From: JAYOEY01 sp038120295
Lineage (GTDB): Bacteria; Pseudomonadota; Alphaproteobacteria; MPNO01; UBA2964
DNA length: 64,000 bases
NCBI GenBank assembly: GCA_038120295.1
Contig: JAYOLL010000014.1
Location: 1-64,000, forward strand
Direction: 5' to 3'
Shown: piece by piece, positions 45,326 through 54,449 of the stretch
Layout of the letters: every line of letters starts with the position of its first letter
How positions within the stretch are numbered: the first letter of the stretch is position 1
The notes under the pieces: generated by a model
Told to the model about the DNA's origin: nothing
What the model saw: the letters and a program-made list of their open reading frames with translations, nothing else
The model's database searches: none
Made by a program: the position numbers and the translations under genes

Positions 45326-48037
45326 TCAGAGAGCCGCCAACCGCTCGAGCGCTTCGTTCAGCTTGTCTCGCGAGAGGTTGAATTCAGCCAGCCGTTCCCT
45401 GTTTTCCTGAACGACGTCCTTTGGCGCCCGGCTAACGAATTTTTCATTGCCGAGTTTCTTTTCCAGCTTGCCGATCTCACCGCCGATCTTTTCAATCTCG
45501 CGCGCGAGGCGATCCTTTTCCTGCGTAATGTCGATAACGTCGCCTACCTGCAGGAAGAATGTGGCTTCGTCGAGAACCGCCTGAACCGCGCCTTTGGGCG
45601 GGGCGCCCTCCACCGGTTCGATCGAATCGATCCTGGCGAGTCTCAGAATCAATTCCCGATGACACGCCAGCCTGTCCGACGTTGTGTCGCTCGCCCCCTG
45701 CACCCGCAACGGAATCTTCGAACCGGCAGGGACGTTCATTTCGGCCCGGACGGCCCGGATCTCCGAAATCAGGCGAATTACCCAGCGCATTTCCTCGGAT
45801 GCTGTGCCGGTCTCTTCCACCTCTGGAATAGTCGGCCATTCTGCGTTTATCAGCGCACCGTCGCGTCCGCCTTCAGGCGCAAGCTCTTCCCACAGTTCCT
45901 CGGTCACAAACGGCGATATGGGATGAAGAAGCAGGAGTATCTGGTCCAGGGCCCAGCCCGTCGCCGCGCGGGTCTCCGCTTTCGCCACCTCGTCGTCACC
46001 GTTCAGGATCGGCTTGGTGAATTCCAGATACCAGTCGCAGAAACTGTGCCAGGCGAACTGATAGACCGCATTCGCAGCATCGTTGAAGCGGTAATCTTCA
46101 AGCGCTGACGATACGGCAGCCTCCGCATCGGCCGCCGCGCCGACGATCCAGCGGTTTACCGTCAACTTGCAGCCAGCCGGATCGAAATCCGGATCGGGCC
46201 GGCATTCGTTCATTTCCGCATAGCGCGCGGCATTCCAGATCTTGGTGATGAAGTTGCGATACCCCTCGATACGCCCTGTCGAGAGTTTGATGTCCCTGCC
46301 CTGCGCCGCCATGGCCGTCAGCGTAAAGCGCAGCGAATCAGCACTGTATTCCTTGATCAGATCGAGCGGATCCAGCACGTTGCCCTTGCTCTTGGACATC
46401 TTCTGCCCGTGCTCGTCGCGCACGAGCGCGTGGATGTAAACCGTATGGAACGGGACTTCCTTCATGAAGTGGAGCCCCATCATCATCATCCGGGCCACCC
46501 AGAAGAAAATGATGTCGAACCCGGTGACCAGAACGTCGGTCTGGTAATATCGCTCTACTTCGGGAGTCTCGTCCGGCCAGCCCAAAGTCGAGAACGGCCA
46601 GAGCGCAGACGAAAACCAGGTGTCGAGAACATCGGAGTCGCGTTTCAGTTCGGTGTTTGCCCCGTAATGCGCTGCGGCTGCCGCTGCTGCCTCTTCTGCG
46701 CTTTCAGCGACAAAGACTTCGCCATCCGGCCCGTACCAGGCCGGAACCTGATGTCCCCACCAGATCTGACGGGAAATGCACCAGGGCTGGATATTCCGCA
46801 TCCATTCGAAATAGGTGTTTTCCCAGTGTCTCGGGACGAATTTCGTGGTGCCTTCTTCAACAGCCCGAATGGCCGGCTTGGCAAGCGTTCCTGCATCGAC
46901 ATACCACTGATCGGTCAGGTGAGGTTCGATCACTACTCCCGACCGATCGCCGTAGGGCACCGTCATGGGATTGTCTTCGATCTTCTCCAGAAGCCCCAGC
47001 GCGTCCATCGCCTCGACGACCCTGTCCCGTGCGACAAAGCGGTCCAGCCCCTGAAAATCTTCGGGGGCGTTGTCATTCAGGAAGCCCGATTCATCGAAGA
47101 TGCTGATCATCGGCAGGTCGTGACGCCGGCCTACCTCGAAATCGTTGAAATCGTGCGCCGGCGTGATTTTGACGGCCCCGCTACCCTTTTCAGGATCGCT
47201 GTACTCGTCGGCGACAATCGGAATCGGACGGTTGGCTAGCGGCAGAATCACATTCCTGCCCACCAGATCTGTATAGCGCTCATCGTCCGGGTGGACCGCA
47301 ACCGCGGTATCGCCGAGCATTGTTTCCGGTCGGGTCGTGCCGACTGTAATGTATTTGTTTTCAGCACCTTCAATCGGGTATCTGAAGTACCACATGGACC
47401 CGATGGTTTCCCTTTGCTCGACCTCGAGATCGGAGATCGCGGTATGCAGCTTGGGGTCCCAGTTCACCAGGCGCTTGTCACGGTAAATAAGTCCTTCGCG
47501 ATAGAGTTCCACGAATACCTTGCGGACGGCGCGGGAAAGCCCCTCGTCCATCGTGAACCGCTCGCGCTGCCAGTCGCAGGATGCGCCGAGGCGTCTTAGT
47601 TGCCCGGTGATGGTGCCGCCGGACTCTTCCTTCCACTCCCAGACCTTGTCGATAAAGGTATCGCGGTCGATCAGCGTGTTTCCGTCTTTGGACGGCGGCA
47701 GGCCCCGATCGATTTCGATCCCCTGTTCCGCAAGCTGCCTTTCAACAACCATCTGCGTCGCTATGCCGGCATGATCGCAGCCGGGCTGCCACAGCGCGTC
47801 GCGGCCCTTCATCCGGTTATAGCGGATAAGAATATCCTGCAGCGTGTTATTGAGGGCATGTCCCATATGGAGGCTGCCGGTGACATTGGGGGGCGGGATC
47901 ACGATAGTGTACGGATCTCCGGTCGGCTCACCGCCGGGGTCGCGGGTCAGCCCGCAACCGAACGCCCCGCTCTCTTCCCACTCCCTGTAATGGCGGGTTT
48001 CTATATCTGCAGGGTTATAGTTCTTTTCTAACGTCAC
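45326..48037 (-). CDS. valS: Valyl-tRNA synthetase
   Basis: Class I synthetase with editing domain. The HIGH motif is in VTGSLHMGHALNNTLQD, and the KMSKS motif is GQKMSKSKGNVLDPLD. The C-terminal coiled coil runs to NEALERLAAL. No ATG fits the normal N-terminus. A GTG at 48037 gives the family-like start VTLEKNYNPADIE (903 residues); a TTG six codons earlier is the alternative. It lies downstream of popZ across a hairpin terminator. Confidence 0.95.
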   Translation of the reverse strand: MTLEKNYNPADIETRHYREWEESGAFGCGLTRDPGGEPTGDPYTIVIPPPNVTGSLHMGHALNNTLQDILIRYNRMKGRDALWQPGCDHAGIATQMVVERQLAEQGIEIDRGLPPSKDGNTLIDRDTFIDKVWEWKEESGGTITGQLRRLGASCDWQRERFTMDEGLSRAVRKVFVELYREGLIYRDKRLVNWDPKLHTAISDLEVEQRETIGSMWYFRYPIEGAENKYITVGTTRPETMLGDTAVAVHPDDERYTDLVGRNVILPLANRPIPIVADEYSDPEKGSGAVKITPAHDFNDFEVGRRHDLPMISIFDESGFLNDNAPEDFQGLDRFVARDRVVEAMDALGLLEKIEDNPMTVPYGDRSGVVIEPHLTDQWYVDAGTLAKPAIRAVEEGTTKFVPRHWENTYFEWMRNIQPWCISRQIWWGHQVPAWYGPDGEVFVAESAEEAAAAAAAHYGANTELKRDSDVLDTWFSSALWPFSTLGWPDETPEVERYYQTDVLVTGFDIIFFWVARMMMMGLHFMKEVPFHTVYIHALVRDEHGQKMSKSKGNVLDPLDLIKEYSADSLRFTLTAMAAQGRDIKLSTGRIEGYRNFITKIWNAARYAEMNECRPDPDFDPAGCKLTVNRWIVGAAADAEAAVSSALEDYRFNDAANAVYQFAWHSFCDWYLEFTKPILNGDDEVAKAETRAATGWALDQILLLLHPISPFVTEELWEELAPEGGRDGALINAEWPTIPEVEETGTASEEMRWVIRLISEIRAVRAEMNVPAGSKIPLRVQGASDTTSDRLACHRELILRLARIDSIEPVEGAPPKGAVQAVLDEATFFLQVGDVIDITQEKDRLAREIEKIGGEIGKLEKKLGNEKFVSRAPKDVVQENRERLAEFNLSRDKLNEALERLAAL

Positions 48038-48060
48038 GTTTCTGCTCGCGCCCAATAACG

Positions 48061-48082
48061 AAAAGCCGGCTGATGGGCCGGC
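48061..48082 (-). terminator. Rho-independent terminator between popZ and valS
   Basis: Read on the minus strand: GCCGGC, loop CCATCA, GCCGGC, then TTTT. The stem is only six pairs but perfect and GC-only. It lies 80 bases after the popZ stop and about 24 bases before the valS start, so valS transcription must begin in this small gap or pass the hairpin. Confidence 0.6.
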
Positions 48083-48161
48083 GGAACGGTTTTAAAACGG
48101 GCCTGAGGCCTAGCGTCAAGTCCCACGCTGTAAGGAAACGGGGCTCCGGTTGCTCTGCCGG

Positions 48162-48941
48162 TCAGTCGTCGCCTTCGGCCGTCCGGGACAGACGTTCGAC
48201 TTCGCGCCGCACAAGCCGGTCGACAATACCCGGGAGATTTTCATCCAGCCATTCCCGAATCATTGGTCGCATGACCTCTTTTACGAGGTCTTCAATGGTT
48301 CGGTTGGCATCGCCGAGTGCGGCTCCACCCTTCGCCTGATCTACGGCATGGACGAGGCTGGCAAGTGAACCCGTAGCAGCGGCACGTGCCGGCTCACCGA
48401 TCAGGCTGCTTCCGCTTTCAGCCGGCGCCGGTTCATCCACGGGCAAGGCAGCTTCCTCCGTCAGGTCTGCAGGGGTTTCAACTTCTATCTCTGCGGATTC
48501 CTGACCTTCGTCCCGAAATTCAAGCGCAACTTCTTCATCGGACCTGTCGACCGGAGCCTCGAAATCGATGACCTCACCGACAGGTTCATCGATTTCCTCG
48601 CTGACCTGTTCGCTGACCGGTTCATCGTCGCTCGACATGGGATCGGTCTCGTCCGGTTCCGCATCCTCCCCCGGCTCCTGGGATTCCTGAACATCCGCAG
48701 CGGGGTCAGCGTCGTCCTCCAGAGCCTTCTCCTGCTCTTCCACCGCCGCCATCTCGGCAGCAGGCTCTTCCTGTTCCTCAATGACTTCGGTCAGGTCGAG
48801 GACATCATCCGGGGACTCCTCAGTCTGCTCCTCAATTTCCTGATCTTCCGGCGCCGGTTTTTCGTCTTCGGCAATGATTTTCCGGATGGAAGCAAGGATT
48901 TCTTCCATCGACGGTTCCTGCTGGGGCTTTGGGTCGTTCAT
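48162..48941 (-). CDS. popZ: Polar organizing protein PopZ (DUF2497)
   Basis: Pole-organising scaffold of alphaproteobacteria that self-assembles and holds ParB-parS centromeres and cell-cycle proteins. The 259-residue protein has the short N-terminal helix PSMEEILASIRKIIAEDE, a central Glu/Asp/Pro-rich disordered region of about 150 residues, and the C-terminal helices TIEDLVKEVMRPMIREWLDENLPGIVDRLV in outline, ending in EVERLSR. This three-part plan is the PopZ hallmark. It lies between valS and the tolC-family gene, the usual order. Confidence 0.92.
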   Translation of the reverse strand: MNDPKPQQEPSMEEILASIRKIIAEDEKPAPEDQEIEEQTEESPDDVLDLTEVIEEQEEPAAEMAAVEEQEKALEDDADPAADVQESQEPGEDAEPDETDPMSSDDEPVSEQVSEEIDEPVGEVIDFEAPVDRSDEEVALEFRDEGQESAEIEVETPADLTEEAALPVDEPAPAESGSSLIGEPARAAATGSLASLVHAVDQAKGGAALGDANRTIEDLVKEVMRPMIREWLDENLPGIVDRLVRREVERLSRTAEGDD

Positions 48942-49062
48942 ACCGCCGGTATCCGCGTTTGCATCCGTAATCGGTATCTGTATTCCGAGTTACAGCGCTT
49001 TCACTATGATAATAATTTGGTAAACAAAAGGATAACGGAAATACTTGTGGTCCGACAGCGCG

Positions 49063-50454
49063 TTATTCTTCCTTTACCTCAAATCCGAACCATTTGTTTC
49101 TCACCGCCCGATAATTGTCCTCCGGGTCGTAAAGCTCGGTTGGAAGTTTGAGTTCTTTCGCCAGAAGGGAGCCGACTGCCTGTCTCAGGTCAACGCTGGC
49201 AACGAGCGCATCGCGCTCGGCACGAACGAGACTCACCCGGGCGTCGAGGAGTTCCTGTTCGGCATCCAGCACGTCGAGCACGGTTCGGGAACCAACCTGT
49301 GCTTCCTGTCGGACCCCTTCAAGCGCGATCTGTCCGGCGCGAACGGCAGCGGTGAATGCCCTGATCTGGGCCCGTGCCGTCTCCAGATTCTTCCAGGCAT
49401 CGGTGGCGCCGCGGGTCACCGCAAGATTCGCGACATCAAGCTCGCGACGGCGTTGATTCCAAACCTGCTTTGCCTCACGAATTCGGGAACTGACAGCGCC
49501 CGCCTGATAGAGCGGAACAGTCACCTGAGCGGTAATACTGGCTTCTTCCGTCCGGCTTTCGGGCGAGGCTGCCTGATCGCGCCGGTTAAGCTCGCCGACA
49601 AGATCGAGCGTTGGATAGAGTTCCGCTTCCGAGGATTTTATGGAAAGCCGCGCTGACTGTTCGTCAAACCGGGCAGCGATAACATCGGGGCTGCTGTCCC
49701 GCGCCCGATTGATTGCATCGTCTTCGGACAACGGCAGGTCGCTGAGCAAAGGCGGCGCCTTAAGGGTGCCCGGCGCGTCTCCGATGATCTGGCGGTAACG
49801 GGCCCGGGAACGAACGAGGGCGCCGTCGGCCTGGATCGTTTCGGCTTTGGCGCTGGAAAGACGCGCCTCGGCCTGGGCGACATCAGTTCGGGTAACTTCT
49901 CCGACCTCGAACCGGTCGCGTGTAGCCTGTAGCTGCCGCGCGAGAACCCGTTCGTTGTTGAGATTCAGGTTGAGGACCGCCTCATCCCTGACGACGTCCA
50001 TATAGGCGGTCGCTGCATCCCGAAGGACGTTCTGTTCGGTCGAAGACAGCCGTGCACGCTGCGCTAAAACATCGGCTTCGGCGACCTTCGTATCGGTTTC
50101 GGTCTGGAAACCCTGGAATAGATTCTGTTCGACGGTGAGAGCCCCGTTCTTGGGTGTCCGGTTCTGTGACCGTGTCGCCGAATTGGGCGTATTGGAGAAA
50201 TTGTTGGACTTTCCGTAATCGTAGCTGAGTTCGACAGTAGGCCTCCAGCCGCTCAACGCCTGCGGAACGCGCTCGTCCGTCGCCCTGAGCTGTGCGCGGG
50301 CGGCGCGCAAGGTGGGGTTGGAGAGATACGCTTTTCCGAGAGCTTCCTCGAATGTTTCCGCGCCGGCATTCAGTGAAATGCCGCCAAGCGCGATCGAAAC
50401 GAATGACAGGAAAATTACCGCTGATCGAGAATTACGCAATTTCATTTGTCCCAT
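49063..50454 (-). CDS. TolC family outer membrane efflux protein
   Basis: A 463-residue outer membrane channel protein for type I secretion or RND efflux. The signal peptide ends near NAGAETFEEAL. The two repeats of the TolC fold are seen, with QNLFQGFQTETD and VTVPLYQAGAVSSRIREAK at matching places and ARAQIRAFTAAV near the end. The start is either the ATG at 50454 (AAAGGG upstream) or the one at 50445; I prefer the former. It sits between the second PCMT-like gene and popZ. Confidence 0.92.
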   Translation of the reverse strand: MGQMKLRNSRSAVIFLSFVSIALGGISLNAGAETFEEALGKAYLSNPTLRAARAQLRATDERVPQALSGWRPTVELSYDYGKSNNFSNTPNSATRSQNRTPKNGALTVEQNLFQGFQTETDTKVAEADVLAQRARLSSTEQNVLRDAATAYMDVVRDEAVLNLNLNNERVLARQLQATRDRFEVGEVTRTDVAQAEARLSSAKAETIQADGALVRSRARYRQIIGDAPGTLKAPPLLSDLPLSEDDAINRARDSSPDVIAARFDEQSARLSIKSSEAELYPTLDLVGELNRRDQAASPESRTEEASITAQVTVPLYQAGAVSSRIREAKQVWNQRRRELDVANLAVTRGATDAWKNLETARAQIRAFTAAVRAGQIALEGVRQEAQVGSRTVLDVLDAEQELLDARVSLVRAERDALVASVDLRQAVGSLLAKELKLPTELYDPEDNYRAVRNKWFGFEVKEE

Positions 50455-50488
50455 TTCAGGACCCTTTCCCGGCCTACGCCGCAAAGCG

Positions 50489-51145
50489 CTAAAAAACGAA
50501 CCCCGGTTGGTTTTTGAACTCAGGCAACCCCGGGATATTTGCATCAAACAGCGTTCGCTTCGAAATCAATCCGTCCTTCTTCAGAAACAGCATGGCGCAG
50601 CCGGGCCCGGTTCCCTTGTCTACAACCGCTGCAAGGCGCCCTCCTTCGGCCAGTTGGTCCAGGATGTTGTCCGGAATATCGGATACGGATCCTTCGATGC
50701 ATATCACCCCGTAGGGACCTTGTCCCGGGTAGCCTTCCGCGAGTGGCGCCTCAATCACGACGGCGTTGTCGACGGCGATATCGGTGAGCGTTTTGTTCGC
50801 CCTGTCTGAAAGGCTTGAATCGCTCTCAATTGCAACGACCGTCGCCGAGAGCCGTGCGAGAATGGCTGCGGAATAACCGGTGCCGGCGCCGATATCGAGA
50901 ACGATGTCGTTTTCCGAAATTTCCAGGGCCTGGACAAGCCGGGCGAATACCATCGGCTCCATCAGGTAACGGCCATTGCCGAGAGGAAGATCTTCATCCG
51001 CATAAGCCACGCTTCTGTGCCTGTCGTCGACGAATTCTTCTCGGGGAACGGTCTCGAAGGCCTCAATCACGGCCGGGTCGGTTATTCGGTTCGTTCTGAG
51101 CTGGCAATCGACCATGTTCCGGCGGGCATCCGCGAGATCCACCAT
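50489..51145 (-). CDS. PCMT-like methyltransferase (divergent)
   Basis: A 218-residue relative of protein-L-isoaspartate methyltransferase. MVDCQLRTNRITDP opens it, then VPREEFVDDRHRSVAYADEDL and the AdoMet site VLDIGAGTGYSAAILA. The QTISQP-like substrate loop of true Pcm is replaced by NGRYLMEPMVFARLVQA, so the methyl acceptor may differ. GGAGAAGAGGGGG precedes the ATG at 51145. This variant is regularly placed before tolC in alphaproteobacteria. Confidence 0.88.
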   Translation of the reverse strand: MVDLADARRNMVDCQLRTNRITDPAVIEAFETVPREEFVDDRHRSVAYADEDLPLGNGRYLMEPMVFARLVQALEISENDIVLDIGAGTGYSAAILARLSATVVAIESDSSLSDRANKTLTDIAVDNAVVIEAPLAEGYPGQGPYGVICIEGSVSDIPDNILDQLAEGGRLAAVVDKGTGPGCAMLFLKKDGLISKRTLFDANIPGLPEFKNQPGFVF

Positions 51146-51249
51146 ACTTCCCCCTCTTCTCCTACAGCGCCTGGCCGGTTTCAATCCTTCGACCGCACCG
51201 CGGAATTTATATTGGGACACGTTCCTTCACAAACTATTCCGTCGACTGC

Positions 51250-51277
51250 TTGACCGGGCGCCCTCGAAAGGCATAAG
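51250..51277 (+). promoter_or_regulatory. Putative promoter of tRNA-Cys
   Basis: TTGACC (51250-51255), a 16-base spacer and CATAAG (51272-51277), ending 11 bases before the tRNA. The boxes fit a sigma-70 promoter with two mismatches in the -10. Confidence 0.45.
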
Positions 51278-51288
51278 AAGTCGCCCGT

Positions 51289-51362
51289 GGCCCGGTGGGA
51301 GAGTGGCTATCCAGAGGACTGCAAATCCTTGCACGCCGGTTCGAATCCGGCCCGGGCCTCCA
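51289..51362 (+). tRNA. tRNA-Cys (GCA)
   Basis: A full cloverleaf of 74 bases including an encoded CCA. Acceptor stem GGCCCGG pairs with CCGGGCC; the T-arm is GCCGG-TTCGAAT-CCGGC; the anticodon loop CTGCAAA carries GCA at 51321-51323. The discriminator is T (U73), as expected for cysteine tRNA. Confidence 0.95.
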
Positions 51363-51405
51363 ATTCTCCGAGATTCAAAGACTGTTCTGATACTGGCGGC
51401 AGTTG

Positions 51406-52539
51406 TTACGACCCGCGCCAGACATAGTCGCGCACCGCATCTGTATCGGGCATCAAGCCAAAGCCTGGAATATCGGGCATTTCCAGTTCTCCGCCTGCGG
51501 GAGTCGCAGCATCCGGAAATATCGCCTGGCAAGCGACCGCGTTGCTGAACTGCCATTCGACCGCGGTGCCGTTTTGAACCCCGGCCTGAAGATGCATGTT
51601 GTAATGTGGCGCGCCGCCGCCATTCGAGACCGGGGTGTTATAGGCCGCAGCCATACCGGCGATCCGGAGGCATTGCGTGAGCCCACCGGTGATAATGACG
51701 TTGGGCTGTACGATATCGACGGCGCCTCCCGTCAGCATGTCGCGAAACCTGGAGGCGAGACCTTCGTTCTGGCCCGCCGATAGCGGGATTATTGTTTCCC
51801 GCCTCAGCTGTGTGAGCAGCGGGATATCGTTCTGGAGAATGGGTTCCTCGAAAAACGCGATATCGTGGGGCTCGATCAGGCGGCACAGCTTTCGTGCATT
51901 CGGAAGATCCAGACGCACCCCTGCATCCACGGCAATTTCGGCCTCGGTGCCGAGCGCCTCTCTTACCCGGCCGACCCTGACGGCGTCGCGCCGAACGATT
52001 TCGTCTACGGGCGGGGCCGGGCGGCTCTCGTCCAGCCCCGGTCGCCCCACCTGAAGCTTCACGCCGGCAAAGCCCATATCCCGGACGCGGCATACGGCTT
52101 CGACGAGTTGATCGTCGTCCAGGAAGGAAAACCCGCAGGTCGCATGTACCGGCACTGTTTCTCGCGCGCCGCCGATCAGCTTCCAGACAGGCATACCCAT
52201 CGCCTGCCCCTTGATGTCCCAAAGCGCGAGGTCGATGGCGCTGATGGCGTGAGAGGCGTAACCGCTCTGCCCCCAGGGAGTCGCGGTCCAGCTCATGACG
52301 TGCCAGACCCGTTCGTGACGCAAGGCGTCGAGCCCCAGAATCGCCGGCGCCAGCACATCGTTTACTGCCGAAGCGACCGGTGCCGGATGCGAAATGGCGG
52401 AAATGCCGTATCCCGTATGTCCCGCATCCGTTTCAACCGAAACGAGGGTCAGATCGGCAGGCTCTTCCCTGTCGATGCCAAGCGATGCAAAGCTGACCGG
52501 GACAGTCAGCGGGATCGCTTCGACACGGGCGATTTTCAT
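51406..52539 (-). CDS. Mandelate racemase/muconate lactonizing (enolase superfamily) protein
   Basis: A 377-residue enolase-superfamily protein. The metal-site Asp (IAVDAGVRLD) and Glu (FFEEPI) are present, but the third position reads SAGQNEG where most have GE. The Lys-x-Lys base motif reads GVKLQVG, so the second Lys is Gln. The Asp/His pair of mandelate racemases seems kept (VDIVQPNV and APHYNMHL). It probably acts on a sugar acid or hydroxy acid, but the altered residues make the reaction uncertain. It starts 25 bases after the pyrE stop and may be on the same transcript. Confidence 0.85.
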   Translation of the reverse strand: MKIARVEAIPLTVPVSFASLGIDREEPADLTLVSVETDAGHTGYGISAISHPAPVASAVNDVLAPAILGLDALRHERVWHVMSWTATPWGQSGYASHAISAIDLALWDIKGQAMGMPVWKLIGGARETVPVHATCGFSFLDDDQLVEAVCRVRDMGFAGVKLQVGRPGLDESRPAPPVDEIVRRDAVRVGRVREALGTEAEIAVDAGVRLDLPNARKLCRLIEPHDIAFFEEPILQNDIPLLTQLRRETIIPLSAGQNEGLASRFRDMLTGGAVDIVQPNVIITGGLTQCLRIAGMAAAYNTPVSNGGGAPHYNMHLQAGVQNGTAVEWQFSNAVACQAIFPDAATPAGGELEMPDIPGFGLMPDTDAVRDYVWRGS

Positions 52540-52564
52540 GTTGGCCCTGATTGCGAGCCTGAAC

Positions 52565-53263
52565 TCAGCTTGGCGCGGTGCCGACGCCGCCATGGGCGAC
52601 TGACCAGCCTGCGGGATCGCGTAGGAACTTTTCGACTTCGTCCATCGTACCGGTTTCGAAATGACCTCCGGCCTGTGCGACCTTCAGCACATCCCACCAG
52701 GTTGCCAGCGCATGAAGCGACACGCCCATCTCCGACATTACGGTCTTGGTCTCCGGGAAAATGTCGTAGTGGAAAACGACGAAGACATGCTCCACGACGG
52801 CGCCTGCTGAGCGAAGCGCCTGGCAGAAGTTGATTTTGCTTCGACCGTCCGTCGTCAGGTCTTCGACCAGAAGAACGCGCTCGCCTTCTTTGAGATCGCC
52901 TTCGATCTGCGCGTCGCGTCCGAAACCCTTGGGCTGTTTCCGTACGTACTGCATCGGCAGCATCAGCCGGTCCGCCATCCAGGCGGCGAACGGAATACCT
53001 GCGGTCTCGCCGCCGGCAACGGTATCGAACTGCTCGAACCCGGCATCGCGCAGAATGATCGATGCGCCGAAATCGATGATGGTCTGACGCAACCGGGGAT
53101 AGGAGATCAGTTTCCGGCAATCGATATAGACCGGGCTGGCCCAGCCGGAGGTGAAGATGAATGGTTTTTCGGAGTTGAAGTGGACGGCTTCCACCTCGAT
53201 CAGCATCTTGGCTGTCAGTTCGGCAATAAGAGCCTTGTCCGTAAATCCGCCGCCTACAGCCAT
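52565..53263 (-). CDS. pyrE: Orotate phosphoribosyltransferase
   Basis: Transfers phosphoribose from PRPP to orotate, giving OMP in pyrimidine synthesis. The 232-residue protein has SEKPFIFTSGWASPVYIDCRK-like opening sequence, GGETAGIPFAAWMADRL and the PRPP motif VLLVEDLTTDGRSK. It follows pyrC across a 115-base gap that holds a perfect palindrome, so it may have its own control. Confidence 0.93.
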   Translation of the reverse strand: MAVGGGFTDKALIAELTAKMLIEVEAVHFNSEKPFIFTSGWASPVYIDCRKLISYPRLRQTIIDFGASIILRDAGFEQFDTVAGGETAGIPFAAWMADRLMLPMQYVRKQPKGFGRDAQIEGDLKEGERVLLVEDLTTDGRSKINFCQALRSAGAVVEHVFVVFHYDIFPETKTVMSEMGVSLHALATWWDVLKVAQAGGHFETGTMDEVEKFLRDPAGWSVAHGGVGTAPS

Positions 53264-53306
53264 ATCGTCATCTCCGCTTCGTCATAGGGTCCAGTATTGC
53301 CGCAAA

Positions 53307-53325
53307 CCCGGGAAGTTCCCGGGTC
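53307..53325. promoter_or_regulatory. Perfect 19-base palindrome between pyrC and pyrE
   Basis: ACCCGGGAA-G-TTCCCGGGT, nine-base arms with perfect symmetry. It lies 44 bases before the pyrE start and 54 bases after the pyrC stop. No T-run follows on either strand, so an operator or a stem in the leader is more likely than a terminator. Confidence 0.5.
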
Positions 53326-53378
53326 CGGATATTCGGTTTGTTATATCGGCTGGTTCGGCTGGAAACAATGCGGCCCGA

Positions 53379-54443
53379 TCAGCGCGCCGACAGTTTCGCC
53401 GACAGTTTCCACGGGATCTGCGTTCCGGCATAAAACGGGCGTACCTCAACGCTGCCTTCGACGCCTAGCGTATCGGGCACAGGCTGAGGTTCGCGCGAGA
53501 GCGTGACAGATTCGTCGGAAACCGGAAGTCCGTAGAAGGCAGGTCCGTTGCGGGACGCAAACCGCTCAAATTTATCGAGCGCGCCGATTTCATCGAACGC
53601 CATGGCGTAGACTTCCAGCGCGGCCGGCGCATTGAAGATGCCGGCGCAGCCGCAATCGGTCTCCTTGTCCCCGACGGGATGCGGCGCGGAATCCGTTCCT
53701 AGAAAGAACGACTTATTCCCGGAAGCGACCGCATTCCGGAGGGCCTGGCGGTGACGTTCGCGTTTCACTACCGGCAGGCAATAGTGATGGGGGCGGATCC
53801 CGCCTGCCAGCAGATCGTTCCGGTTCAGCATGAGGTGATGAGGCGTAATCGTAGCTCCGATATTGCTTCCCGACGCGGCGACGAAATCAGCGCCGTCCTG
53901 CGTCGTGATGTGTTCCAGAACGATTCGAAGAGCCGGATAATCCCGCGTCATCCAGGACAGCACATGGTCGATAAACATGGCTTCCCGGTCGAAAATGTCT
54001 ATTTCCGGATCCGCTTCCTCTCCGTGCACGAGTAGCGGCATGCCGATCTTTTCCATTCTGGCGAGAACAGGGCGAACGTTCCCCCAGGCTGAGACCCCGA
54101 ACTCCGAGTTTGTGGTCGCGCGCGCAGGGTAAAGCTTGACTGCCTGAAAGACCTTATCCTCAAAGCCCCGAGCGACTTCGTCCGGATCCGTCTCATCTGT
54201 CAGATAACAGGTCATCAAGGGTTCGAATGAGACGCCCGGGGGAAGAGCATCCAGAATCCTGCTTCGATAGGCTACGGCGTCTTCCACAGTCGTCACCGGC
54301 GGCGTCAGGTTCGGCATGATGATGGCCCGGCCGAACTGTGCCGCGCTGTAAGGCAGGACAGCGCGCATCATGGCGCCGTCGCGCAGATGCAGATGCCAGT
54401 CGTCAGGCCTCGGGATTGTCAGGCTGTCGATGCGGTCGGCCAC
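53379..54443 (-). CDS. pyrC: Dihydroorotase
   Basis: Zinc amidohydrolase that interconverts N-carbamoyl-L-aspartate and dihydroorotate. The 354-residue protein is of the E. coli PyrC type: RPDDWHLHLRDGAMM near residue 12 with the HxH ligands, AIIMPNLTPPVTT, the Lys of VKLYPARATTNS that is carbamylated, and FLGTDSAPHPVGDKE with the catalytic Asp. It follows the M20 hydrolase gene by six bases. The reaction is reversible, so it can serve synthesis or breakdown. Confidence 0.94.
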   Translation of the reverse strand: MADRIDSLTIPRPDDWHLHLRDGAMMRAVLPYSAAQFGRAIIMPNLTPPVTTVEDAVAYRSRILDALPPGVSFEPLMTCYLTDETDPDEVARGFEDKVFQAVKLYPARATTNSEFGVSAWGNVRPVLARMEKIGMPLLVHGEEADPEIDIFDREAMFIDHVLSWMTRDYPALRIVLEHITTQDGADFVAASGSNIGATITPHHLMLNRNDLLAGGIRPHHYCLPVVKRERHRQALRNAVASGNKSFFLGTDSAPHPVGDKETDCGCAGIFNAPAALEVYAMAFDEIGALDKFERFASRNGPAFYGLPVSDESVTLSREPQPVPDTLGVEGSVEVRPFYAGTQIPWKLSAKLSAR

Positions 54444-54449
54444 GAAACG

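Noticed and set aside
51289..51362. Integration site at tRNA-Cys
   Set aside because: No integrase gene, flanking direct repeat or foreign-looking DNA is visible on either side.
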